DNA of 10,004 nucleotides from an uncultured Ruminococcus sp. (lineage in GTDB: Bacteria; Bacillota; Clostridia; Oscillospirales; Acutalibacteraceae): positions 1 through 10,004 of the forward strand of contig CACXDV010000066.1 in the NCBI GenBank assembly GCA_902766585.1, written 5' to 3'. Positions 1 through 7,271 of this stretch are shown one piece after another. Every line of letters starts with the position of its first letter. Within the stretch, counting starts at the first letter, position 1. The translations under genes and the position numbers were made by a program. The notes below the pieces were generated by a model. The model was not told the origin of the DNA. It saw nothing but the letters and a program-made list of their open reading frames with translations, and ran no database searches.

Positions 1-1240
1 CTGTACCGGTGTAAAGAATACAACAGGTCAGCATCCGGCGGGAATGGTTGTTGTACCGAGACAAAATGATATCTTTGAGTTTTGTCCTATACAGCGTCCT
101 GCAAATAATATGAAAACTGATATTATTACAACTCATTTTGATTTCCATTCAATTCACGATACAGTATGTAAGCTTGATGAGCTCGGACACGATGTTCCGA
201 CAAGATATCATTATCTTGAAGAGTTTACCGGCATCAGTGTAATGGATGTTTCGATGAGCGATCCTCAGGTAATGTCATTGTTTACATCCACAGAGGCGCT
301 CGGACTCACACCTGAGGATATTGATTCTCAGACGGGAACATTTTCTCTTCCCGAGCTTGGAACAAAATTTGTTCGTAATATGCTGGTTGAAACTCAGCCA
401 AAGACCTTTTCCGATCTTCTTCAGGTTTCAGGTCTTTCTCATGGTACGGATGTATGGATAGGTAATGCATCTGAATTGATAGAGAAAAAGATATGTACAA
501 TATCAGAGGTTATCGGTACCCGTGATAATATCATGGTATATCTGATGCATAAGGGACTTGAGCCTGATATGGCATTTAAAATAATGGAGATCGTTCGTAA
601 GGGTAATGCTACAAAGCTTCTTACCGAGGAGCATATAAAAGCCATGAAGGAGCATGGCGTTCCGGATTGGTATATTGATTCATGTATGAAAATCAAATAT
701 ATGTTCCCGAAGGCTCATGCCGCTGCATATATGATAGCGGCTCTTCGTCTGGGATGGTATAAGGTTCATGAGCCTGCAGCACATTATGCATCATATTTTA
801 CAGTAAAAAATGAAGATTTTGATGCTGCCCTTGTATGTAAGGGACGAGATGCAGTGCGCAATAAAATGCAGGATCTGTATAATAAGATCCAGGACAGAGA
901 AATAAAAACAACTGATAAGGAAGAAAATACCTATGCAACACTTCAGATTGTTAATGAGATGCTTGCAAGAGGAATTGAGGTTCTTCCTATTGATATATAT
1001 AAATCCGACGCGAAGGTATTTCGTTTAGAGGATAATAAGATAAGATTGCCTTTCATAGCACTTTCAGGTGTTGGTGAATCGGCAGCATATTCTCTTGCTA
1101 ATGCAAGATTGGACGGAGAATTTATTTCAATAGAAGACTTTCAGCAGAGGGCAAAGGTTTCACAGTCAGTAATTGATCTTTTAAGGGATATCGGAGCCTT
1201 TGGAAACCTACCTGAAAGCAGTCAGCTTACACTATTCTGA
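1..1240 (+). CDS. polC: DNA polymerase III alpha subunit, Gram-positive PolC type (C-terminal part)
   Basis: This is the 3' end of a gene that begins before the window. The first whole codon is at 2-4, and 412 residues precede the TGA at 1238-1240, against roughly 1,400-1,450 for a full PolC. PolC is the replicative polymerase of Firmicutes and acts at the fork with the beta clamp. The reading starts with VKNTTGQHPAGMVVVP, matching the conserved PolC stretch after the palm, and continues into the finger and helix-hairpin-helix region, with FPKAHAAAYM near fragment residue 235. The extreme C terminus, QLTLF, is a clamp-binding motif of the kind that ends PolC proteins. The ATG at 44 is an internal methionine, not the start. 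No frameshift is seen. The gene is followed after 12 nt by lon and is probably in the same transcript. The exonuclease and catalytic aspartate regions lie outside the window. Confidence 0.96.
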   Translation, partial: CTGVKNTTGQHPAGMVVVPRQNDIFEFCPIQRPANNMKTDIITTHFDFHSIHDTVCKLDELGHDVPTRYHYLEEFTGISVMDVSMSDPQVMSLFTSTEALGLTPEDIDSQTGTFSLPELGTKFVRNMLVETQPKTFSDLLQVSGLSHGTDVWIGNASELIEKKICTISEVIGTRDNIMVYLMHKGLEPDMAFKIMEIVRKGNATKLLTEEHIKAMKEHGVPDWYIDSCMKIKYMFPKAHAAAYMIAALRLGWYKVHEPAAHYASYFTVKNEDFDAALVCKGRDAVRNKMQDLYNKIQDREIKTTDKEENTYATLQIVNEMLARGIEVLPIDIYKSDAKVFRLEDNKIRLPFIALSGVGESAAYSLANARLDGEFISIEDFQQRAKVSQSVIDLLRDIGAFGNLPESSQLTLF

Positions 1241-1252
1241 ATGGAGGATATA

Positions 1253-3598
1253 ATGGATATAGATTATAATTTTACTGATACAGAAGATATCAAAACCGGT
1301 ATACCTGTACTTCCTATAAAAGGACTTGTAATTTTTCCGGGTTCAATACTTCATTTTGACGTTGCAAGGGATAAATCCCTGAATGCGCTTAATGTGGCAA
1401 ATGGAAATGATAAAACTGTATTTATAACTACACAAAAAAGGCTTGCTGTTAATGAACCGGAGGCATCAGACCTTTATAGTATCGGCGTTTATGCAAGGGT
1501 AATGCAGATCGCAAAAATGTCCGAGAATTATGTAAGAGTTGTTATAAAGGGCTTGCAGAGGGCATTTGCGGTACGCATTGAAAGCAGGTCAAATCATCTT
1601 GAAGCAGATCTTAATTTACTTGATGATATTCCTGTAAATGATCCGATAAGGATGGAGGCTCTTGTCAATATTGTCAAGGATAAGACAGAGGATTATGCTC
1701 TGCTTAATTCAAGACTTCCCGGAGATATCTTTATCACAGCTATAGATATGAGCGATCCCTCTCGTCTTTGTGATTATATAGCTGATAATATTATCAGGGA
1801 TACGCGGGACAAGCAGGAGATACTGGAATGTACAAATATAGAAAAAAGACTTACCAAAGTCATTTCTATGCTCAAGCATGAGGTTGCTGTTCTTGAGATT
1901 GAATCTGAGATAAATGAAAAAACAAAAGACAATATCGAAGATAATCAGAGAGAATACTATCTTAAAGAGCGACTTAAGGCAATTCAGGAAGAGCTTGGAG
2001 AAAACGAGAGTATTTCTGATGAAATTAATGAATATCTTGATAAGATTTCTGATCTTAAGACCACAGATGAAAATAAGGAAAAGCTTTTTAAGGAACTGAA
2101 AAAGCTGGAGAAGATGATGTCAGGTTCTCCTGATGCAAATGTTATTAGGAACTATCTTGATACCTGTCTTGAGCTTCCCTGGGGTATATATACCAAAGAC
2201 AAAACAAATATTTCTAAGATTCGTTTTTGTCTTGATAAAAACCATTATGGTCTGAAAAAAATCAAGGAAAGTATAATTGAGGCTCTTGCAGTAAGACAGC
2301 TAAACCCTGATATAAACGGTCAGATAATCTGTCTTGCAGGTCCTCCGGGCGTGGGCAAGACATCAATAGCTCATTCCATAGCTGATGCTCTCGGCAGAAA
2401 TTATCAGCGTATCGCGCTTGGCGGTATACATGATGAGGCGGAGATCAGAGGTCATAGAAGAACATATATCGGAGCAATGATGGGAAGGATCATGTATTCC
2501 ATAAGTCAGGCTCATTCTTCTAATCCCCTTATTCTTCTTGATGAAGTGGATAAGCTCGGCAACGATTTTCGCGGTGATCCGACATCAGCTTTACTTGAGG
2601 TTCTTGATGGAGAACAGAATTCCACCTTCTATGATCATTATATTGATATGCCCTATGATCTCAGTAAGGTAATGTTTATTACTACAGCAAATGATTATAC
2701 AGCAATCCCGGCTCCGCTTTTGGACAGAATGGATATTATCCATATTGACAGCTATACGAGAGAAGAAAAATTTCAGATTGCCAAACGTCATCTTGTTGCA
2801 AAACAGCTTAAAAAGCATGGGCTTAATGGCAGAAATTTCAAAATAACCGATGAAGTTTTATATGATATTATTGACAGCTATACCCGTGAATCAGGTGTGC
2901 GTAACCTTGAGAGGGAGATTTCAAGGCTTATGAATAAGGCTGCCGTTAAGATTCTTGAAGGAGAAATAAAAGTATTCAAGGTCAATATGGATAATCTTGA
3001 AGAATTTCTCGGTTCCAGAAAATATAAGCTTGATAGTCTATCTCAAAAGAGCGAGGTCGGTGTTGCAACTGGACTTGCATGGACATCTGTCGGCGGTGAA
3101 ACTCTGCCGGTTGAGGTCGCTGTAATGGATGGCAGCGGCAAGATCGAGCTTACAGGTTCCTTGGGTGATGTTATGAAGGAATCTGCTCATGCAGCATATA
3201 CATGTGTAAGGACAATGGCTAAAGATTTGAATATTGATCCCGAATTTTACAAGAATAAGGATATTCATATCCATGTTCCGGAAGGAGCTGTACCGAAGGA
3301 CGGTCCGTCAGCCGGCATTACGATGGCAACAGCAATAACATCCGCATTGACAGGAGCAAGTGTGCGCCGTGACCTTGCAATGACGGGTGAAATCACCATA
3401 AGAGGCAGGGTTCTTCCGATAGGCGGTCTCAAAGAAAAGACTATGGCTGCATACAGACTCGGAATTAAAACAGTAATTATTCCTTCCGAAAACAAATCGG
3501 ATCTTGATGAAGTTGATGATGTTGTAAAGAAGGAAATTGAGTTTGTATTTGCGGACAATATAAAAACTGTACTCGATACTGCCTTGATAAAAAGCTAA
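1253..3598 (+). CDS. lon: ATP-dependent protease Lon (LonA type)
   Basis: Lon is a cytoplasmic ATP-driven serine protease that degrades misfolded and regulatory proteins. From the start chosen here the product has 781 residues, the usual LonA length. In order it shows an N-terminal substrate-binding (LAN) domain (about 15-210, IPVLPIKGLVIFPG), a helical linker with the conserved YYLKERLKAIQEELGE stretch, and an AAA+ module with Walker A GPPGVGKT at 363-370 and Walker B LILLDEVDK with D430/E431. The C-terminal protease domain carries the catalytic dyad S686 (in DGPSAGI) and K729 (second lysine of KEK). An in-frame ATG at 1241 directly follows the polC stop, but it has no ribosome binding site. 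The GGAGG at 1243-1247 sits 5 nt before the ATG at 1253, so 1253 is preferred. engB follows after 14 nt, a lon-engB order common in Firmicutes. No CIRCE or other heat-shock operator is visible, and expression probably comes from upstream. Confidence 0.96.
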   Translation: MDIDYNFTDTEDIKTGIPVLPIKGLVIFPGSILHFDVARDKSLNALNVANGNDKTVFITTQKRLAVNEPEASDLYSIGVYARVMQIAKMSENYVRVVIKGLQRAFAVRIESRSNHLEADLNLLDDIPVNDPIRMEALVNIVKDKTEDYALLNSRLPGDIFITAIDMSDPSRLCDYIADNIIRDTRDKQEILECTNIEKRLTKVISMLKHEVAVLEIESEINEKTKDNIEDNQREYYLKERLKAIQEELGENESISDEINEYLDKISDLKTTDENKEKLFKELKKLEKMMSGSPDANVIRNYLDTCLELPWGIYTKDKTNISKIRFCLDKNHYGLKKIKESIIEALAVRQLNPDINGQIICLAGPPGVGKTSIAHSIADALGRNYQRIALGGIHDEAEIRGHRRTYIGAMMGRIMYSISQAHSSNPLILLDEVDKLGNDFRGDPTSALLEVLDGEQNSTFYDHYIDMPYDLSKVMFITTANDYTAIPAPLLDRMDIIHIDSYTREEKFQIAKRHLVAKQLKKHGLNGRNFKITDEVLYDIIDSYTRESGVRNLEREISRLMNKAAVKILEGEIKVFKVNMDNLEEFLGSRKYKLDSLSQKSEVGVATGLAWTSVGGETLPVEVAVMDGSGKIELTGSLGDVMKESAHAAYTCVRTMAKDLNIDPEFYKNKDIHIHVPEGAVPKDGPSAGITMATAITSALTGASVRRDLAMTGEITIRGRVLPIGGLKEKTMAAYRLGIKTVIIPSENKSDLDEVDDVVKKEIEFVFADNIKTVLDTALIKS

Positions 3599-3612
3599 AT
3601 ATGAGGTGACTA

Positions 3613-4203
3613 ATGAATTTTAATATAGTAGAATTTGAGGCTGCATATGGAAAATCAAAGCAGATACCACCGTCTGATTTACCCGAAATTGTTTTTTCGG
3701 GTAAATCCAATGTAGGAAAATCCTCTTTGATAAATAAGCTGCTTTATCGTAAATCAATCGCAAGAGTCAGCGCTACTCCCGGTAAAACCACTACAATTAA
3801 CTTTTTCAGGCTAAAGGAATGTCGCTTTGCCGATCTTCCCGGATATGGCTATGCAAAGGTAGCAAGGGGAGAAAAGGAAAGATGGGCAGAGCTTGTTGAA
3901 GGATATTTTGCATCTGAAAGAAACATTGCTCTTATTGTCCAGATTTGCGATATACGTCATAGTCCTACCAAGGATGATATCGAAATGATAAATTTTCTTT
4001 ATTCTACAGGATATCATTTTATAATTGCCCTTACAAAGCTGGATAAGCTTAAAAGCTCACAAAGACAGGGGAGAATAGATGCTCTTAAGGAGGAGCTATC
4101 TGAATATGAGGGAATAACTTTGCTGCCTTGTTCATCTTTATCAGGAGAAGGTATGGATGAAATAAGAAAAGAAATAGAGGCAGCTGCTGTACAACAGGAA
4201 TAA
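3613..4203 (+). CDS. engB: Ribosome biogenesis GTPase EngB/YsxC (YihA family)
   Basis: EngB (YsxC in Bacillus) is a small essential GTPase required for late assembly of the 50S ribosomal subunit. The 196-residue product has the usual family length and all the GTPase motifs: G1 GKSNVGKS at 30-37, the TPGKT switch I region with its G2 threonine at about 55-61, G3 DLPGYG at 74-79, G4 TKLDK at 141-145 and a G5-like SSLSG near 174-178. The DLPGYGYAKV sequence after G3 is typical of the family. The ATG at 3613 follows GAGGTG at 3603-3608, spaced 4 nt. The gene lies 14 nt after lon and ends at a strong terminator, so it is probably the last gene of the polC-lon-engB unit. No anomaly is seen. Confidence 0.96.
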   Translation: MNFNIVEFEAAYGKSKQIPPSDLPEIVFSGKSNVGKSSLINKLLYRKSIARVSATPGKTTTINFFRLKECRFADLPGYGYAKVARGEKERWAELVEGYFASERNIALIVQICDIRHSPTKDDIEMINFLYSTGYHFIIALTKLDKLKSSQRQGRIDALKEELSEYEGITLLPCSSLSGEGMDEIRKEIEAAAVQQE

Positions 4204-4247
4204 AAAATGCTGTTCCGTGCTTCTTTTGAAGCAGGAACAGCTTTTTT
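4202..4247. terminator. Bidirectional intrinsic terminator between engB and folT
   Basis: GCTGTTCC (4209-4216) pairs with GGAACAGC (4234-4241). Stacked on this stem, TGCTTC (4218-4223) pairs with GAAGCA (4228-4233) around a TTTT loop, leaving only G4217 bulged. Six T follow at 4242-4247 and six A precede at 4202-4207, so the hairpin has a U tract in both directions. It ends the engB unit on the plus strand and the folT-like unit on the minus strand. The folT stop codon (4246-4248) lies at the edge of the element. Confidence 0.93.
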
Positions 4248-4767
4248 ATGTATTTGCTTTTGCGGGAAGAGTTTTATCAAGAGCTTTCATCATTAATGGA
4301 ATAACCGTCATTTCAATTGCGGTCATGATAAGTATTTGAGGTATTCTGCCTATGAGAAGGGCGATATAGTCCGTTCCGTAAAGCATATGAAGCCATACTG
4401 GTGTTATGAACGCACTCAGCAGCATTGCTATAGAAACGGCTATTGCTATTTTACTGAATTTAACATTTTTATAAAGAAACAGTCCGAATACAACTCCTAT
4501 CGCTATTTCTGTAAATGTAATAGGAAGGAATAATGGACCTAAAGGACGTATTATCCAGCCTATGATATCTCCAAGTCCGGCAACGGCAGCGCTGCCCTTT
4601 ACACCGTAAAGCCTTGCCGCAATTGTTACAGGAATAAAAGTAAGGCTGATTTTCATTGTTTCGGTTTTTATTGTACAAAACATGGAAATAACTATAAGTG
4701 CGGCTGTAAGAATGGCTATAGTAGATAATGCGATAGTAGTCTGGCGGACATTGACTTTTTTCTGCAT
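4246..4767 (-). CDS. folT: ECF transporter S component, folate family (FolT-like)
   Basis: The product is a 173-residue hydrophobic protein with about six predicted membrane segments, the size of an energy-coupling-factor S component. Such proteins bind a vitamin at the outer membrane face and join a shared EcfA-EcfA'-EcfT module for ATP-driven uptake. The stretch MKISLTFIPVTIAARLYG (38-54) followed by GDIIG (66-70), the FLPITFTEIAIGVVFGLFLY segment (80-99) and the later RIPQ (141-144) resemble the folate-family S components. The substrate call is supported independently by the THF riboswitch in its leader. The ATG (4767-4765) follows AAAGGAGG (4782-4775) with 7 nt spacing. The gene is monocistronic and ends at the shared terminator. 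No ATPase or EcfT gene is nearby, as is usual for group II S components that share a module encoded elsewhere. A related substrate is possible, but folate is strongly favoured. Confidence 0.9.
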   Translation of the reverse strand: MQKKVNVRQTTIALSTIAILTAALIVISMFCTIKTETMKISLTFIPVTIAARLYGVKGSAAVAGLGDIIGWIIRPLGPLFLPITFTEIAIGVVFGLFLYKNVKFSKIAIAVSIAMLLSAFITPVWLHMLYGTDYIALLIGRIPQILIMTAIEMTVIPLMMKALDKTLPAKANT

Positions 4768-4774
4768 AAAAAAA

Positions 4775-4817
4775 CCTCCTTTATTTCAACAGATCCACGC
4801 TGTTAATAATAAGGAGA
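4775..4817 (-). promoter_or_regulatory. Expression-platform hairpin sequestering the folT ribosome binding site
   Basis: In the minus-strand transcript CUCCUU (4816-4811) is complementary to AAGGAG of the folT ribosome binding site (4781-4776). Inside this stem UAACAG (4805-4800) pairs with CUGUUG (4792-4787), with a 7-nt loop at 4799-4793. The combined hairpin would hide the ribosome binding site. Seven U (4774-4768) follow it immediately, so it could also act as a weak intrinsic terminator. ACAGCG (4803-4798), in the inner arm and loop, is exactly complementary to CGCUGU (4843-4838) of the aptamer, which makes the two folds mutually exclusive. The pairings are seen in the sequence, and the switching role is inferred. 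Confidence 0.75.
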
Positions 4818-4837
4818 TAATCAGCTTAATATCAGAT

Positions 4838-4963
4838 ACAGCGGGATGCAATATATGTACCGCAGCAAAAGCTTTCGTTCATGTGACAACTCCCCGTTCA
4901 CAAGACACTTAATACCTTTGACAAAAACTGCCTCTAAGTATAACGCACATATATTTACTCTGT
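4838..4963 (-). ncRNA. Tetrahydrofolate (THF) riboswitch aptamer upstream of folT
   Basis: Read on the minus strand, the leader matches the THF-I (folT) aptamer as I remember it from Streptococcus mutans. P1 is ACAG/CUGU (4963-4960 with 4841-4838). P2 is AUAUAUGU/ACAUAUAU (4954-4947 with 4858-4851), extendable by a G-U and a C-G pair. P3 is UGUGA/UCACA (4902-4898 with 4886-4882) with an 11-nt loop as in S. mutans. P4 is AGC/GCU (4873-4871 with 4866-4864) around UUUU. The conserved words UAAGUG, AACGAA, UGCGGU and UUGCAUCC are present in order. The known loop-3 pseudoknot can form as CGGGG (4896-4892) with UCCCG (4846-4842), using different bases from S. mutans. An extra hairpin of about 30 nt lies between P2 and P3. 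Position before a folate transporter is the classic context. THF binding would be expected to lower folT expression. Confidence 0.92.
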
Positions 4964-4965
4964 TG

Positions 4966-4979
4966 GTCAGAAACCTGAC
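4966..4979 (-). other. 5'-terminal hairpin of the folT leader RNA
   Basis: GTCAG and CTGAC flank a 4-nt loop (minus strand 4979-4966), right at the transcription start expected from the promoter just upstream. It sits 2 nt before the aptamer. Such 5' hairpins often protect mRNAs from 5'-dependent decay. The pairing is seen and the role is inferred. Confidence 0.5.
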
Positions 4980-4985
4980 ATAAAT

Positions 4986-5014
4986 ACTATATACCCAAAA
5001 GAAAAATATGTCAA
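4986..5014 (-). promoter_or_regulatory. Sigma-A type promoter of folT leader
   Basis: On the minus strand a perfect -35 TTGACA (5014-5009) and a -10 TATAGT (4991-4986) are separated by exactly 17 bp. The start would fall near 4979, giving a leader of about 210 nt that contains the whole riboswitch. This promoter faces away from the efflux operon, whose coding sequence begins at 5095. Confidence 0.88.
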
Positions 5015-5020
5015 TAGCTA

Positions 5021-5049
5021 TTATCAAAAATACATTTTTTAGTAATAAT
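5021..5049 (+). promoter_or_regulatory. Weak candidate promoter for the efflux operon
   Basis: TTATCA (5021-5026) and AATAAT (5044-5049) are 17 bp apart, with four and five of six consensus bases. The location fits the start of the HlyD-like gene at 5095, leaving a leader of about 40 nt. The region is very AT-rich, so such matches arise easily. No better plus-strand candidate was found between 4768 and 5094. Confidence 0.35.
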
Positions 5050-5094
5050 ATTCTTGCGAAAAAAACCGATAATAATATCAGGGAGTGGAGCGAA

Positions 5095-6069
5095 ATGAAA
5101 AAATACTTGATATTATATGCTGTAACAGCAATTCTTATCGGGGGAATATTCACATACGGAAATATTGCAACAGCGGCAGCAGATGTTTCTGTCTATACTG
5201 TCAAAACTACTGATGCAGATAATACGATAACAGCTAACGGCAGGCTGCAGTATGAATCTGAAAAGACGATCAATTCAGACAAGCCCTGTTTTATTGTAAG
5301 CATTAATGCTTCTGTTGGAGATACAGTAAAAAAGGGAGATATTCTGCTGATAGTTGATGAGCTGAATATTCCTGATACATTAAGAGAAAAATATCCTGAT
5401 GCGGATATGCTTCTTTCGGCATTTTCAGGAAGCAATGCATCTGATGAAATCATGCAGGAGCTAAGAAGGTATTGTACCCGTAAGTCGATTTATGCTGATT
5501 TTGACGGTATGGTGAGCAGTATCATGCATAACGAAAACGAATTTGTTTCCCGCTCTTCCGAACTTATAAAAATATCAGGAACAAATAATTATATCATTCC
5601 CGTAAATATAAATGAAACCATGATAAATAAGATAAAATGCGGTCAAAAGGTAAAAATACATTTTCCGGCAATAGATAATAAAAGCTATACCGGAAAAGTA
5701 ATCAGAATTGCAGAAGAAGCAAAACAGATATCAGGTCTGAGCGGTAAGGAAACATCGGTTGAGGTAATAATAAAGCCTGATAAAATAAATGATGAGCTTC
5801 GTATTGGATATAATGCCGAATGTGATATTATTACCTCTACGGATAAAAATATAATTCTTGTACCATATGAATATATACGCTCAGATGAAAACGGCAGTTA
5901 TGTTTTTATTGCAATAGGCAGACAGGCTAATAAGAGGTATATTACTACCGGAAACGAATACAGAAACGGAGTGGCTGTAAAAAAAGGTCTGAAAGAAAAT
6001 GAACAGATAATAATAAATCAGAATGACGTATATGACGGACAGCACATTCAAGTAAAAAAAGGTGGATAA
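5095..6069 (+). CDS. Membrane-fusion (HlyD/MacA-type) subunit of an ABC exporter
   Basis: This is a 324-residue periplasmic-adaptor-like protein for an ABC-type exporter. Residues 4-22 form one hydrophobic anchor or signal segment, followed by an alanine-rich ATAAAD that could be a signal peptidase site. The two halves of a lipoyl-like domain lie at about 61-89 (VSINASVGDTVKKGDILLIVD) and 130-162 (IYADFDGMVSSI with NEFVSRSSELIKIS), separated by only about 40 residues, a short hairpin for this family. A beta-barrel region (about 165-250) and a membrane-proximal domain with the GLKENEQIII pattern near 299-307 follow. The open frame extends upstream to an ATG at 5008, but the purine-rich GGGAGTGGAG (5081-5090) points to ATG 5095. 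In Gram-positives such proteins pair with MacB-type permeases to export peptides, antibiotics or lipids; the cargo here is unknown. The stop is 1 nt before the permease start. Confidence 0.85.
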   Translation: MKKYLILYAVTAILIGGIFTYGNIATAAADVSVYTVKTTDADNTITANGRLQYESEKTINSDKPCFIVSINASVGDTVKKGDILLIVDELNIPDTLREKYPDADMLLSAFSGSNASDEIMQELRRYCTRKSIYADFDGMVSSIMHNENEFVSRSSELIKISGTNNYIIPVNINETMINKIKCGQKVKIHFPAIDNKSYTGKVIRIAEEAKQISGLSGKETSVEVIIKPDKINDELRIGYNAECDIITSTDKNIILVPYEYIRSDENGSYVFIAIGRQANKRYITTGNEYRNGVAVKKGLKENEQIIINQNDVYDGQHIQVKKGG

Positions 6070-6070
6070 T

Positions 6071-7249
6071 ATGCTTGAGATAATTATAAAATCGTTCCGT
6101 AATATAGTATTCAATAAAAGCAGGTCTATACTAACTGTTTTCGGAATATCAGTCGGTATCGGCGCTGTGATAATAACTCTTATGACAGGTGATATAGGAA
6201 GTTCAGCTTTAAATGAAGAAATAGACGGACTTGGTATGGGCGGACTTGCTATCAGTACAAAGAAAGACAGCGCGCCCTTGACAGATAAGGAACTGAACAG
6301 CCTGAAAAAGCTTTCATATGTTCGTTCGGCTATGCCGTTGGTATTTGATACTACCGGCGCATATATAAACGGAGTATATAAGAATATTTTTTTGTGGGGA
6401 ATTGACCGTAATGCAGAGGGAGCGATTTCATTAAAGCTTTTACACGGAAGATTTATTAATAAAGGGGATATTGCCTCAAAAGCAAGAGTATGTATGGTAG
6501 ATATGAAATTTGCAGAGGAGTATTTCGGAAGCGAATATGTCGCTGGAAAGAAAATTATCATAAATAACGGAGATATCAGTGCACCGTATACGATAGTCGG
6601 CGTAATAAAGACAGGCAGCGGGCTTTTGCAGAATTTTATGGGAAATGTCATACCCGATTTTGTATATATACCATACAGTACAATGCAGAGCAATACACAC
6701 AATAAGAATTTTTCTCAGATAATATTAAAGACAGACGAAAGTCAATATGATACGGCAGAAAATGATATCATTAAAACAATGGAACGAGAAACTATGCAAA
6801 AGGAACTGTATGAGGTAAATAATCTCGCAAAACAAAAGGACAGCCTTAAGAAAATCCTTAATATTTTTTCTTTGATTCTTTCAGCGGTTGGAAGCATTTC
6901 TCTGATTGTTGCAGGACTTAATATTATGAATATTATGTTAGTCTCTGTAAAAGAAAGAACAAGGGAAATAGGCATAAAGAAATCAATCGGTGCTACAAGG
7001 ACAAGAATTGTAGCAGAATTTATTTCAGAAGCAATAATGATCAGCCTTATCGGAGGAATAATAGGTATAGCCGGAGGAACGGGTATAATGCTTCTTGCTT
7101 CTTTGATCATGGGTTTGACTTTCAGGATAAATTTGATTATAATTATGCTGATGCTGGCTTTTTCAGTCATTATCGGCGCTGTTTTCGGATTTTATCCTGC
7201 ACTCAGGGCAGCTTCTCTTGATCCTGTTGAAGCGCTCAGGTATAATTGA
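6071..7249 (+). CDS. ABC transporter permease, MacB/FtsX family
   Basis: The 392-residue protein has the MacB layout: TM1 at about 19-38 (RSILTVFGISVGIGAVIITLM), a large extracytoplasmic MacB-type domain (about 40-260), then three membrane segments near 264-292, 320-346 and 350-372. The FtsX signature VKERTREIGIKKSIGAT (about 293-309) and the C-terminal YPALRAASLDPVEALRYN are unmistakable. The family transmits ATPase movement across the membrane to expel or extract substrates rather than forming a classic channel. The frame could start at GTG 6062, but that codon lies inside the GGTGG ribosome binding site (6061-6065), so ATG 6071 is chosen. It sits 1 nt after the adaptor stop, suggesting translational coupling. 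No partner ATPase gene is adjacent, which is odd for this family. A start at GTG 6062 would add three residues. Confidence 0.92.
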   Translation: MLEIIIKSFRNIVFNKSRSILTVFGISVGIGAVIITLMTGDIGSSALNEEIDGLGMGGLAISTKKDSAPLTDKELNSLKKLSYVRSAMPLVFDTTGAYINGVYKNIFLWGIDRNAEGAISLKLLHGRFINKGDIASKARVCMVDMKFAEEYFGSEYVAGKKIIINNGDISAPYTIVGVIKTGSGLLQNFMGNVIPDFVYIPYSTMQSNTHNKNFSQIILKTDESQYDTAENDIIKTMERETMQKELYEVNNLAKQKDSLKKILNIFSLILSAVGSISLIVAGLNIMNIMLVSVKERTREIGIKKSIGATRTRIVAEFISEAIMISLIGGIIGIAGGTGIMLLASLIMGLTFRINLIIIMLMLAFSVIIGAVFGFYPALRAASLDPVEALRYN

Positions 7250-7271
7250 TTTCATGTTAAGGAGGATGGTT

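Noticed and set aside
439..696. Minus-strand open frames opposite polC, lon and the permease
   Set aside because: They are antisense shadows of strongly conserved genes, with no ribosome binding sites and no recognisable products.
4963..4991. Plus-strand promoter TTGGTC with ACTATA, 17 bp spacing, for the efflux operon
   Set aside because: The -10 matches poorly and is simply the reverse complement of the folT -10. The candidate at 5021-5049 is somewhat better, though also weak.
5008..5094. Longer N terminus of the adaptor protein from ATG 5008
   Set aside because: It has no ribosome binding site, it would place 29 polar residues before the signal anchor, and it begins inside the -35 region of the folT promoter. 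ATG 5095 has a good upstream purine-rich site.
7218..7271. Upstream extension of the GME-fold-like gene overlapping the permease end
   Set aside because: The extension has no ribosome binding site, whereas AAGGAGG at 7259-7265 is well placed for ATG 7272. The upstream residues are the permease tail read in another frame.
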